Shown here one piece after another: positions 47,458 through 58,340 of a DNA stretch of 64,000 nucleotides; the stretch's first letter is position 1, and each line of letters starts with the position of its first letter. The notes beneath the pieces were generated by a model. It was not told the DNA's origin. It searched no databases and saw only the letters and a program-made list of their open reading frames with translations. Position numbers and translations under genes: made by a program. This DNA comes from Xenopus tropicalis (Eukaryota > Chordata > Amphibia > Anura > Pipidae), in the NCBI RefSeq assembly GCF_000004195.4, contig NC_030683.2, positions 83,034,910-83,098,909 of the forward strand, in the 5' to 3' direction.

Positions 47458-48029
47458 ACATTTGAAAATGTAGTTGTGAAAATTGTTTATTTCTGTTTTC
47501 AGACATATGTTCTATAGTATTAAAGCTGAATTCTGCACAATGTTTCCTAGGGCCCTGTCAGTTCTTGGGAGTCCCACAAGGCTAGGAAATACAGGAAGTA
47601 ACCATATTTAGTAGTGGCAAAAAGTCCAACTTCCTGTGCCTCTTTTAACCAAAACTGAAGGGTCAAAGGTTGTGAAACACTGATATAAAGGTTATTATTT
47701 TGACCTGCTATACCTTCCACCCCTTCCCACTCATTCTTCTTACAACTGTTGCCCAACAGGAACGGAGGTCTAGCTGTACATAGAGCCAGAGCAGTACAGT
47801 ACCAGGTGCAAATTTGCCCAGAGTTGATAAATTAGTCCCACAAAATTAGTCCCAGAAGTAAGGGACGTTATTGCCAAAAAACACGTCTTCCTCTTGTTTT
47901 TTGTCCTACTCAGTAAATTAAAAAGTGATACTTTCTGATGTGTACAGAGGCTCAATGCCTTTAAAGAAAGTAATGTGTTTTAATTAACACCATAACTAAA
48001 CTGAAAACTACTCTAATCTAAATAGCAGA
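47458..48029. other. No gene recognised
   Basis: A fragment of the gcaaatttgcac MITE (caggtgcaaatttgcccag) lies at about 47803-47822. Nothing else is supported. Confidence 0.5.
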
Positions 48030-48160
48030 AGTAACACATACAACAAAGTAATGTAGTAAGTAACATAGTAAATCTAAAAAAAAAAAAACAAACATCCATC
48101 AAGTTCAACCTCTTATGCTTATATGAAACCTGCTAGTAGTATTAACATAGTTACATAGCA
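48030..48160 (-). mobile_element. CR1-like LINE 3' tail
   Basis: Read on the minus strand the segment gives gaggttgaacttgatggatg, then a T-rich run and tactatgttactta, the typical 3' end of CR1-type elements in frogs. Only the tail is present. Confidence 0.7.
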
Positions 48161-48344
48161 CTTAAGGAACTTATGAACTTATCAAAACTCGGCATCTAAA
48201 ATAAGGATTTCATCATGGGTGAGGTTATTTTTCTAAAGCACCTTAAGCCAGGTTGTAGCACTTTAAGCTTGGTAGCTTATATCACTGGAGGAATCTACAG
48301 CAAGCAGAGAAAGTGTAGTAGTTAAGTAACTGGGGTCTTGGCAT

Positions 48345-48620
48345 AATGCAGCAGTTGATTTATAATACACCAGGGCCACTATTGGGGGTAGCGGGTTGAT
48401 AATTAGTTGGGGTTTGTGGTGAGTGGGTGCAGTTTGGCTCAGTTTTAAAATGTGAAAGGAATCAACCGGAGAGCTCACGTATGTGCAAGTGATGTGAGCT
48501 CTCCGGTGGATTCCTTTCACATTTTGATCCATTATTTTGGAAGTGGCGACCCCATACCACTGTACAGAGAGCTATTATACAACACTTAACTGCAGTAGTC
48601 CCAGTGGATAATTTTGGTTC
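48345..48620. mobile_element. MITE remnant, 'tctatagtgcagcaaggcc' family (copy 2)
   Basis: gcagcagttgatttataatacaccagggccac matches the complement of the right end of the 46-kb copy, and gggtttgtggtgagtgggtgcagtttgg matches the complement of its interior. It hosts the 48447-48525 hairpin. The other terminus is not clear. Confidence 0.6.
48447..48525. repeat. Near-perfect hairpin, 32-bp stem and 15-nt loop
   Basis: The arms 48447-48478 (AAAATGTGAAAGGAATCAAC continuing to gagctcac) and 48494-48525 are inverted complements with a single mismatch (position 48463 or 48464 against its partner). The loop is gtatgtgcaagtgat. Either strand would give a transcript with a pre-miRNA-like fold. It lies within a MITE remnant, which is a known source of such hairpins. 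Transcription is not shown by the sequence. Confidence 0.9.
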
Positions 48621-48702
48621 AGTTTTAGATGGACAGTGCACTCTACTTAATCTATTATTAGTAGATGTGCTTTGTGTTCTCGGAATAGTTTGGTAGTTCA
48701 TC

Positions 48703-49055
48703 ATTAAATTAACTTTTAGTTAATGATGTTGGCATTGATTTACAGTTGAATCTTTTTTGCAGTTTTTCTGTTATTTATTCTTTAATTTTTGTCTTAATTA
48801 CCCTAGCAACTAGGCACTGATTTGAATGGGAGACTGGAATATGAAAAGGAGTTGGACTGAATGAAAAGATAAGTAATAAACAGTATCAATAACAATAAAA
48901 TTGTAACCTCATAGAGCAATCATTTTTTGCCAGGGTCAGTGACCTCCATTTGAAAGCTTAAAAGGGACAGAAGATAAAAGCAAATAATTCAAAAACTATT
49001 TATCAGTCGCTAGGAATTGGACATTCTATAGCATACTAAAAGTTAACCTAGAAGA
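48703..49055. mobile_element. MITE, 'aactttTAGTATGAT' family (copy 3)
   Basis: Starts in attaacttttagttaatgat and ends in catactaaaagttaacctag, with taccctagcaactaggcac, gggagactggaatatg and cagtgacctccatttgaaag in the family order. The outermost TTAA ends are missing. Confidence 0.8.
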
Positions 49056-50500
49056 CATGCAATGCATGCGTTTTGTCTTGGCTTACATGTTTTTCTTGAA
49101 TTTCTTTTACCCAGAAATTCATCCATTTGTATTCTCAGAATAAGACACTTTTTCATTATTTTTAAAATTTACAGTTGCCCCACAACCAACTTTACAATCT
49201 TTACTCCGACTTTCAAAATATTTCTTATAATTTATAAACCTATTCCTTAAATATACTTATTGTGCCCCTTAAAATCTATTCTCAATTCTATGCCTTAAAC
49301 TGTTTATAACTGCCCTTTTGGATCCTATCATGTTCTTCTCCAGTTGTCTGCAAAATGTGCCCTTTTGAAATCTGTTTGACCTGAAAACCTTCTCTATTTT
49401 TATATACTGTATATAGGAGTTCAATAAACATGATGCATGATGTATGAATCAATGAAATAAATAAGTCTGATCTCATACTATATTAACAATCGTTATCTGT
49501 TAATCATTTCTGTAATGTAATATAGACAGACCTCTGTAGTTCAGAGCTGCTCATAGCGGAATTTCACATACAAACAAGCAGTGACCCTTGGCCAGAAACA
49601 AGTAGCAGGGCAGTGGGCCAACAAGATGTACTCCAAAACTAATATTGATTTGTTTTACATATTAGAAGAGCTGCAGAATGGTGTCATCCTAATCTAGAGA
49701 GCCAGGGAGCCAGTGTGATAATAAAGTTTTACAGTTATCATAGTAGTAAATGGCATCATTAATCCCCTTCATGCCATTTTTTGCTGCAACAAAAATTTTG
49801 TACTTTAAAATCAAAACCAGACTCATCCTAAATGTGGATCTCATCAACATGAAATACAGTGCACTTGTCCTTCAGACATCCAGAGCTGGGAGAGTTTATC
49901 CTTAGGCTGACGTATCCCCCTGTCGGGGCTTGACCTGACCCGGCTCTTTGCTTTAGGTTCAAACTGATATTTCATTGTCTCATTATAATGATTCGAGTCT
50001 CTTTCTTTCCAAATAGCTATAAATCTAGTTCAAGCGTGCTCATGATTTCAGGCCTGTCACAAGAACACACAGTGCTGGACTGAATGAGATAACTTTATGG
50101 TCAGGGAAGCTTGTTCCCGTCTGCAAGGCAGATGATGCAAGAATATAAAGTGATCTTTATTTCTGCTCGATATAATCTGGGAAAAAGATACTAGGTGTGA
50201 GTGATGGCCTCTCACTCATTATACAGCAGTAAAAAGGTTATCCAGGCTCCAAACACAGTGGTCTCTCTGGCTAGAGCTGGCATTGCATCATTTATTTGTT
50301 ATCCTTTAGACATAGTTCCAATATTGCCTTGCAGAAGCCACATTCATATTTAAACTGCATATTATTTGCATAGTATTTTTATTTTAAAAACACACAGAGA
50401 GTTTTACAATGAGCCCAAAGATGGCTATTATCGCATGAAGTGAGTTTTTGTACAATATTCGTGTGAAATATTGGCAAAAGCGTTGGATACTGGTCATCCC
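49056..50500. other. No gene recognised; repeat-poor stretch at 49850-50170
   Basis: No MITE ends are visible. The part at 49870-50150 is of balanced composition and repeat-free (gctgacgtatccccctgtcg, ctcattataatgattcgag), a weak candidate for conserved non-coding sequence. Confidence 0.4.
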
Positions 50501-50504
50501 ACTG

Positions 50505-50606
50505 ATCAGACAGGATTGGCAATATGTTTCAGGTGCCTGAACGATTCAGCTCTTAACATTAGTAGAGAAAATGAACGATCTTTCCTGCATATGTGTATGG
50601 CCACCT
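50505..50606. mobile_element. Harbinger-type MITE right end, 'gtgtatggccacct' (copy 3)
   Basis: Ends atgtgtatggccacct followed by taa (50607-50609), as in the 38761 element. The left end is missing, so only the right portion is supported. Confidence 0.6.
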
Positions 50607-50851
50607 TAAGACCCTTAAAATAAAAACCTTATCTATCCTTTCCAAATACTATTTTTATCTTTAAAATATCTAATTTTAATTTTATTTAAATTGGTCCAAA
50701 AATTACCTTTAGTATCATAAAAACTCACACAAACAAAGGTAAGTGCATTTCAAATAAATAATAAATTATGATTAACATTGCTTTGCACTTGAAATTGTGG
50801 CTTGTGGCATCCAAATTTCACATTTATGCCCTGGGCCTGGTGCTTTGAAAA

Positions 50852-52022
50852 TACTGTATATACTCGAGTATAAGCTGAGTTTTGCAGCACTAAAAATGTG
50901 CTGAAAAAGTAACCCTCGGCTTATATTTGAGTATATGGATATGTGCCCCCAAAGATGCCCTGTAACGTGCTCCTTGCGCGCACCCCCCCCAAGGAACCAA
51001 TATGCAAAAGGTACTCAAGGACACACATCCCATCAGTGCATCAGCAAAAGGTACAGGGGGGGTGCGCGCAGGGACACACATCCGTTCTCGGGGGGTTGCG
51101 CGCAAGGAACCCATTTGCAAAAGGTACGCACGGACACACATCCCATCAGCGCATCAGCAAAAGGTACGGGGGGAACCCATTGTGATATAATATTACCTGG
51201 TTGTTCAGTGCATTTTCCCTAGGTAACGCTCACCTTCCAGTCCCTGGCCCCTCTGGCCCCTTGACTCTCTCTTAGTCTCCAGTGGCAACAGCCAAAATAA
51301 AGTACAAACTCTGCCTCATTGATAAAGGGCCTATTGCAAAGTTGGGGCTAAAATTGAAATTATCCTGGAACCTATGCAATGGAGCCAGCTGGAGCACCCA
51401 TTCGGATTGCTTGGCAATAAATATGCCTCTGGCAAAGCAGTTTTCTTTCTTTCCTGTCCCAGATTAATGTGTGGGGGTAAAGTGGTTGCCCTTTTCATTT
51501 GACATTTAATATATAGGTTTAGTGATTTATTTAATTACAAAAAAACAGTACTAATGATAGGATGTGTTAAATGCCTACAGTGTATCTGCACAACGAGCCA
51601 GAATCAGTAAGCGGTAAAATAACTTGTCATTTAAAAAAATTTAATTTGTACTAAGCCCAGCATCAAGAATTATTTTGCCCTGCTAACTACTATTGTAGTA
51701 CTGTGGTGGGACTGTGGTGGGACACTGGAGTCCACTGAGGACACCCCCTCATGTGAACTGATACTGGTACTTGATAATTAGTATGGCAGCTTCCTTAGCC
51801 TTCCCAAACTTGCTTTTGTCTGCTGCTGTAGCATTTTTCTTTCCCTAAAGTTATCTATTATTTATTTATCTGTTATTTATTTGATTATTGAAACTTAGCA
51901 GTAGCAGCTGCATTTCCTACCCTAGGCTTATACTCGAGTCAATAAGTTTTTCCAGTTTTCTTAGGTAAAATTAGGTACCTCGGCTTATATTCGGATCGGC
52001 TTATACTCAAGTATATACGGTA
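50852..52022 (+). mobile_element. MITE, 'actcgagtatataca' family (long copy)
   Basis: Starts TACTGTATATACTCGAGTAT and ends ggcttatactcaagtatata, continuing cggta; the termini are inverted copies. Near the left end the hairpin gcagcactaaaaatgtgctg matches the short copy at 34718. It contains a 113-bp tandem duplication (see next entry). Other ORFs are not credible. No clear target duplication. Confidence 0.85.
50991..51180 (+). repeat. 113-bp tandem duplication within a MITE
   Basis: aaggaaccaatatgcaaaag at 50991 recurs as aaggaacccatttgcaaaag at 51104, and both continue through ggacacacatcccatcag to cagcaaaaggtac. The units are GC-rich with gcgcgc runs, unlike the rest of the element. The short copy of the family lacks this block. 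Overlapping plus ORFs at 50935-51222 are its by-product. Confidence 0.85.
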
Positions 52023-53120
52023 GGTTTAAAGTTGCAGAACCATCAACTTCTTTACATGTCTTGAGTAGAAGATATGGAGTTGGTTTTGGGGTTTTACAGA
52101 AACAAACTTCAGGAAGTAGCACCCACCTGAGTATGATTCTACAAGACAGATACAGTGCCTCCATCTACTAGCACAATGCAGTTGCCTACAACAAGAAATT
52201 AATTATTTGTTATTGTTTTTAATGGATAATTCTTTCCTGTTTCCTGTAGATTAAAACCATGCCAAAAGGAGAATCGGTGGCTATAAAGCATTATAAAACT
52301 ATAGCATGAATATATATGTAGTATAAAATTTATGTTAGCATTTGATTCATCTTTTATCACTGTGTTGAGATCAGTTAGATAAGGCACTGTGTCATGTGAG
52401 CCATGAGCAAAACACAATGCATCAGGTCCAGGGGCCACATAATATTTTGGAATTATTTTACTGCTGGCAATAGAAATCGTGATCTTCTTCAATTCGCCTC
52501 TATTTTTTTCTACACTTCATACACTTCCCTCTGCACTTTAAAACTCATGTCGACAAACACCTTTTCTGTACTTTGCAAACTGCATAGACAGGCAGACAGC
52601 CACCCTTTCGACTGCGTACACGACTCTGTTTTGCCTACAGCCTATCTCTGGTCTGTAGCATATGCAGAGCTCAGCTAACAGAATGTTTGTTCTAAGTGTA
52701 AAGCTCTAGAGAGAATTCTGTGTTACCAAACCAGTCTGAAAAAAAAAATATCTGTACATGTAAAGCTATTAGTTTTAGATTAAAGCTGCAGGTAGCAGAC
52801 ACAATATTGAAAGTACCTAATGAAAATAGAATCCTGTTTGGAAATAACTAAATTGCAATAAAAGAGGATTCAGGGGACTCTACTCATGTTGTATTAATTT
52901 CAGTGCTCATTACCAATATGTTCTCCATATAAAGACATCAGAATATGGAAGAGTTTCTAAAGCTGCATAATAGAGCTAAAAGATTTCAGAACAGGTGGAG
53001 TATTTAGTATCCAAATTTCAGGAGCATCATTCAAAATGATGAAATAATTGTAGAATTATATTAAAGTAAGTAGGTTGGTTGTATTAGAAAGCTTTTATTT
53101 TATCTGGATGTAAGGAAAAG
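52023..53120. other. No gene or clear repeat recognised
   Basis: AT-rich sequence. The ORFs at 52199-52678 lie on opposite strands and have no motifs. Confidence 0.5.
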
Positions 53121-53149
53121 TCAGTGGAAGCATTCAAGTAACAATGAAA

Positions 53150-54160
53150 GCTCATAGCTATTAAATATTGCAGTAGATTTGGGAATTATTGGGACAACCA
53201 TCTCAAAAATGGAAGTGTTGGAGGTGGGCATGGAAAGTACTGTTTCTATTTTTGCTGATAATACTAAATTGTGCAAAACTGTAAGTTCCATGCAGGATGC
53301 TGCCGCTTTGCAGAGCGATTTGACAAAATTGGAAAACTGGGCAGCAAAATGGAAAATGGGGTTCAATGTTGAAAAGTGCAAAGTTATACACTTTGGTAGA
53401 AATAATATAAATGCAAGTTATACATTAAATAGTAGTGTTTTGGGAGATCCTTAACTGAAAAGGATCTGAGGATTTTTGTTGATAACAAGTTGTCTAATTC
53501 CAGGCAGTGTCATTCTGTGGCTACTAAAGTAAATAATGTGCTGTCTTGTATAAAAAAGGGCATTGACTCAAGGGATGAATACATAATTTTGCCTCTTTAT
53601 GGGTTCCTGGTAAGGCCTTACCTTGAGTATGCAGTGCAGTTTTGGGCTCCAGTCCTTAAGAAGGATATTAATGAGCTGGAGAGAGTGCAGAGACTGCAAC
53701 TAAACTGGTAAAGGGGACAGAAGATTTAAACTATGAGGTTAGACTGTCAAGGTTGGGGTTGTATTCTCTGGAAAAAAGGTGCTTGCGATGGGACATGAGT
53801 ACTCTGTACAAATTCATTAGAGGGGATTATAGACAGATAGGGGATGTTCTTTTTCCCCATAAGAACAATCTGTGCACCAGAGGCCACCCCTTTAGATTAG
53901 GGGAACAGAGGGCAGTGAGGTTGGGGAATGCCCTTGATGGCAGATTCTGTTAATGCCATTAAGGGGGTTTGGGTGATTTCTTGAAAAAGCATAATATCCA
54001 AGGCTATTGTGATGCTAAAATCTACAGTTAGTATTGATGTTGGTATATGTGGATATGTATGTGAGAGTATAGATAGGTCCGTATCGGTTTGTGTGTACTG
54101 GGTTCGCTTGGAACGGCTGAACTTGATGGACTCCTGTACCATGCAATGCAAATGCTGCAT
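53150..54160 (+). mobile_element. CR1-type LINE, 3' part of ORF2 and 3' UTR, decayed
   Basis: The plus strand encodes the end of a CR1-type reverse transcriptase in three frames. Frame one (53179-53454) has VSIFADNTKLC, where the catalytic FADD is FADN, then KLENWAAKWKMGFNVEKCKV and IHFGRNN. After a frameshift near 53450 comes EKDLRIFVDNKLSNSRQCHS, then SRDEYIILPLYGFLVRPYLE, YAVQFWAPVLKKDINELERV and QRLQ (to about 53700). After a second frameshift come LGLYSLEKRCLRWDMSTLYK, FIRGDYRQIGDV, then CTRGHPFRLGEQRAVRLGNA and LDGRFC (to 53953). The 3' UTR ends near acggctgaacttgatgg (about 54112). It is 5'-truncated, as usual for LINEs, and inactive. Confidence 0.9.
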
Positions 54161-55282
54161 CTTCAAATAAAATAAGATACCTTATGGAAAGTGGATTAAT
54201 AAGTGGTTTGTATAAAAATGGGTAAAAACAAATGTCTCATATGCCCTGTGTGCAGTATGCTCAAGGAACTGTTCTGCAGAGAAGGCGTGATCTGACTCAT
54301 AATTAGTGTTAAACAGTTAGTTGGTAATTTCAATATTTTTTCGATTGTAAATGGCACTTTTTGTTAAATATAGTTTCTATTGGCACCACAGGCTGACTGT
54401 CTTCACTGAATATAGTCCTAAACCAATGGAAATAAAGCAATTATATAACATTTATGCAGTCAGATTCAAAAATTCTTTTGGAGGAATGGATTGAGTCCTA
54501 AAATGCATCCATAAATTTCGACCAGACTAAGGGTCAATCACATGAGCTCTGTATTTCATAACATCACAGAACAATGTACATTATTACTTTGGCAAATTAT
54601 ATATCAGCACTTTAGTGGCATTTGTTACAATGTGACCTTTGGTAAAACAATGCTGACAATGTTGTTATAGGAATGTTTACTAATGGATTCTAACTGAAGC
54701 CTTTTGAAAACAAAGTTCATTTGGGGTTTTAGTTGTGCTCCGTGTCCTCTGTGTGCTATCAGAACAGAGCCCATCTCTGAAATCTTTTTGTTGGCCAGAT
54801 ATGAGTACATACAAGCGTCTATGCTGCTGGACATCAGAATTTTATTTCATAGCTGATAACACACTCTATAAATACAATAAAGGTTTCATTTACTCAGGGT
54901 AAGGGCCTGCAATGCACCTGGGTTCAATAAAGAAGTTTATTTATTTGCAAGAGACATGTGGTCCTGGTCATTTACCAATTTATAGTGCCCTACATGTACC
55001 GTGTGCAGGCCACAGACACTCTTGCTTTTACTAAGGTCAACACCTAAGGGCCAGAATAATCTATTGTGTGCTGGTTCATGTCAGCAATGATGCATAATGC
55101 GTCAATTTGCACGCCGGTTTACATTCGGGTGCACATACTTCAAACCGAGCACTTCTAAAGAGTGTGCACATCACAGCAGCTGCACACATGCTTTGATGCA
55201 TGCACACAGCATGTAAATAGATGCTAAGACCTGCAGTTCACTGCAAAGCAATCGTCCTTCTTGACCTGACACCTGGCCTGCT
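54161..55282. other. No gene recognised
   Basis: Two polyadenylation-type words with a direct-repeat feel (acaataaagg near 54876 and caataaagaag near 54926) could mark an LTR or a 3' end, but boundaries are missing. Nothing firm. Confidence 0.4.
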
Positions 55283-55285
55283 TTA

Positions 55286-55589
55286 GGCTAATGTCAGACG
55301 AGGCGTAGGGCGGATATTTTCGGCAAGCGGAAAAATGCTTGCCGAAAATTCTGCCCTACGCCTCCTACTTGTGCCTGCACCCGAATGAATGAGATACGCT
55401 CAGGTGCAGGCACATGTAGAGGAAATACGCATAAAAACGCGAGAGTTTTGCGTATTTCGGCTACACATGCCTGCACTGTATTCCATTCATTTGGGTGCAG
55501 GCACATGTAGAAGGCGTAGGGCGGTATTTTTGGCAAGTGCTTTTCCGCTTGCTGAAAATATCCGCTCTACGCATCATCTGGCATTAGCC
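55286..55589. mobile_element. Harbinger-type hairpin MITE, 'GGCTAATG' ends
   Basis: Starts GGCTAATGTCAGACGAGGCG and ends cgcatcatctggcattagcc; the inversion covers about 50 bp with few mismatches. TTA lies on each side (55283-55285 and 55590-55592). Internally it folds as at least three hairpins: the gcgtagggcggatattttcg pair (left), the aatacgcataaaaacgcg pair (centre) and the gcgtagggcggtatttttgg pair (right). CpG-rich, no coding capacity. Confidence 0.92.
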
Positions 55590-55593
55590 TTAA

Positions 55594-56086
55594 AGGACAA
55601 TAAAAGGTTAATATAAATTAAAAGTAAGTCTAAAGGCATTCTTTTTAAGTATTTACTGCATATCTAAATTCCCAGATCCCTGCTTGCTTCTCTGAGATAT
55701 GGTGCTGGCAGCCTACAGCAGTGTGAAGACTACAGTGACATCACTGAAATCTCTCTGTCCTTCCTGTAGGTGCCAGCGGCAGCCTTCCTATTCTCTGAGC
55801 ATGTGTGTAACTTGATCCTGTCTCCTGTTCTGAGCTACACATGCCCACCAGCCAATCAGAAGCAGATCTGGCAAAGGGGAGGGGGGGGAGGGAATGAAAC
55901 ACATGTGCAGTATGAAGCAAGGAGGGAAAGGAAGGGAGAATAAAGATGGCTGCCTGTTCTAGAAAATGTGAAGTAAGTGTGACTGAGTAAATATTTGATT
56001 AGGTGAGCCAAAAGTGTGGCGTTTTTACTAAACAATAGGAGGACTATTGGGCAGTATGCTTTTTATATTTTGACTTGCATTCTCCT
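55594..56086. mobile_element. TTAA-flanked MITE abutting the preceding element
   Basis: Starts AGGACAATAAAAGG after ttaa (55590-55593) and ends TTGACTTGCATTCTCCT before ttaa (56087-56090). The first 7-8 bases and the last are complementary, with looser pairing beyond. The left target site shares bases with the right TTA of the neighbouring Harbinger-type MITE. Confidence 0.75.
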
Positions 56087-56090
56087 TTAA

Positions 56091-57118
56091 TCCAGCAGGC
56101 CCAGGGCAAAAATCTCTTTGGTGGGCCTATCCTCATGTAGAAGAACTTGACTATAATAAGGGAAGAAATAAAGCAATAGCCTGTGCTTACTAAAGCACAC
56201 GTGCAGAGCTGTCAATCTTTAACAAGCTGCAAATACCCCTTTTGCCCATTGATTAAAATGGCTCTTCCTGACACTGAGACTTGTTTTTCTGTTCTGATCC
56301 CTGTTGTCCAGCTCATTTTCTGACTACTCTTGTGAATGCTGCCCACCTTGATCACTGCCAGTTCTACAGACATGATTCTGCTAATAAGATATTCTACTAG
56401 TGATATTGGTGCCTTAACTGTTCCTTTGTTGGCTACTTTGCTTCTGGGCTCTTCCTGTTCACACTCTAAGGTTCGAACATCCAGTGAGGCGTAGGGGAGG
56501 CTGTTCCTTCAATCAAGTCTGCATCTCCAGTGAGTCTGACATGTTAGGTACAGAAATCCCTTGTGCTTCTGAGGTGTAATTGGATCAGTGCAATTGCATT
56601 GTATTGAATTGTATGGTGTTTTAGAACTTGTCATCTTGCCGGTTCTTGCTTGCCACCAGTAAATAAGCCCTTTAGTCTCAGTTTTAGTCATTCAAACCCA
56701 ATACAATGATAGAAAAAGGCCCTAAATATTACATTTGAACAACAGGGATTCCCAATACATCCCCCTTGAACACAAAAAATGGAAGTCCAAGATTAGGGTG
56801 CAAAACATTGTGGAGTAAGGGGTTTAAGAAATATGGCCTTGGCTACTGCATCACTTCAGTGTTTCTGCATACTGCATATTGGGTTTAAAACCTCTTTACA
56901 AAATTATCATCCAGTATTATACTGTAAATTTTAATGGGCAATTGAAGCCACACAGATATTTAGGCCCAAATTATTATATGTCATAGGCCTACTACACCAG
57001 TCAGGTTTCTATGAAAGTGCCAATCTCAGTCTCTAAAGTTGCTTTATGCAGCTCTAGTTCTCTAGGCCCATTCCGAACTTGTGTTTATGGCCCCCAGTGT
57101 AAGCAGAGCCACTGTTAC
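56091..57118. other. No gene or clear repeat recognised
   Basis: Ordinary sequence without supported features. Confidence 0.5.
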
Positions 57119-57389
57119 TAGAAATGCACCAATTCGGCCAAACTCCAAATTCTTTGTGAAAGATTTGCCCAAATACCGTACTGAATCCTAATTTGAATAT
57201 GCAAATCAAGTCATAGAACATGGTGAAAAAATTTCGACTTCTGTGTTTTCGACTTATGTGATGAAAAGTCACATGATTTTAAGGATACGGATTCAGTTCG
57301 GCCAGTATCATGGATTCAGCCGAATCCTGCTGAAAAAGGCTGAATCTTGGCTGAATCCCAAACCAAATACTGGATTTGGTGCATCCCTA
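57119..57389. mobile_element. hAT-type MITE with GGATGCACC ends
   Basis: Starts TAGAAATGCACCAATTCGGC and ends ctggatttggtgcatcccta. The termini are inverted with a few mismatches, and the interior repeats ttcggcc, gattcagccgaatcc and ggctgaat. The 8-bp flanks (actgttac and attgtaag) match at only 5 positions, so this insertion is older than the other hAT copies here. Confidence 0.7.
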
Positions 57390-57952
57390 ATTGTAAGTCA
57401 TAACAAGGGCTTGAGCCTGATTAGCGTACTGTGATTAAAAAAGATGACTATAGATATATGTTCATGATTATAATGCCTTCTCTTGTTTGGTGCTGTGTAC
57501 ATTTGCCTTTCCCCCTACCGCTCTTTCTCTTCTGTACCACCCACCTCATCTGAAAAAGTTCAATAAAAATCGATACTAAAAAAAAAGTGACTATACGATG
57601 TGGGACAATGATGAGAACATGTCAACATGTCATTTATTTTAACATAATTAAACCTATCCCTCAAAAAGCTTGGGAACCCATCCTCTCTGGGAATTCTTTT
57701 CTTTCTTTCAACAAGCATCTTCTCTAGTTAAAATGGGCATCAGTCCATGATACCTTAACAAATGGTTTGCATGGTACTAAAGTAAACGGAATCTCTTTTT
57801 TTTTTATTTTCAACCTCCCACCATAATTGTAAGGTTTGATATAATATCCTATATTCTCGTATTCATATAATCATATATGCATGTATTTTGATACTTTGAT
57901 ACACTTTGATGCTTAGCATATCATACTCCATTTTAAAAATGTATCTTCATTT
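57390..57952. other. No gene or clear repeat recognised
   Basis: AT-rich sequence. A pyrimidine-rich patch lies at 57505-57545. Confidence 0.5.
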
Positions 57953-58340
57953 TGTAACAGCAACCAGCAAGGCTTGAACATCCCATAATAGTTGTTTTTC
58001 CCAATTAGTACCCTTGCACAGCTTGCATCTTAAAGGATGTGAACCTTCAAAAAGTAACTTCATCTTATCTATGTACTCTATGTAAAATTTATGTCCCGCC
58101 TTGGCCGTCCTTGAAGAACGTCCTTGAGGATAATGAGGTTCTACTCTATTTTTTGGAAATGATTCCTTTTTATCTGCATGTACTCAAAAAGGGTATAAAA
58201 GCTATAATCACTTAACAATAAATTGAACAAGTTTGAACTTCCATTCTGGTTGTGTCGTCCTTGTTCCCGTGCACGTCTTTGTCCAGGCAGGAGAGCTCCC
58301 ACGGCTTACTTGTTTTAGGATTGCGGTCAAGAACCCTTAC
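57953..58340 (+). mobile_element. Solo-LTR-like segment of an endogenous retroelement
   Basis: It begins tgtaacagcaacc and ends about ...cccttaca. It holds a TATA box (tataaaa, 58194-58200) and a polyadenylation word (aataaa, 58217-58222), followed by a T/G/C-rich U5-like part (ggttgtgtcgtccttgttcc). The order U3, TATA, AATAAA, U5 is that of a retroviral LTR. No matching short target duplication was found, so the limits are approximate. No internal viral genes are present in the window. Confidence 0.5.

Noticed and set aside
50890..51222. Overlapping ORFs with repeated KGT/THIP words
   Set aside because: They span the 113-bp duplication and have no homology that I recognise.
53121..53391. 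Minus-strand ORFs across the LINE fragment
   Set aside because: Antisense to the CR1-type reverse transcriptase, which has clear protein similarity on the plus strand.
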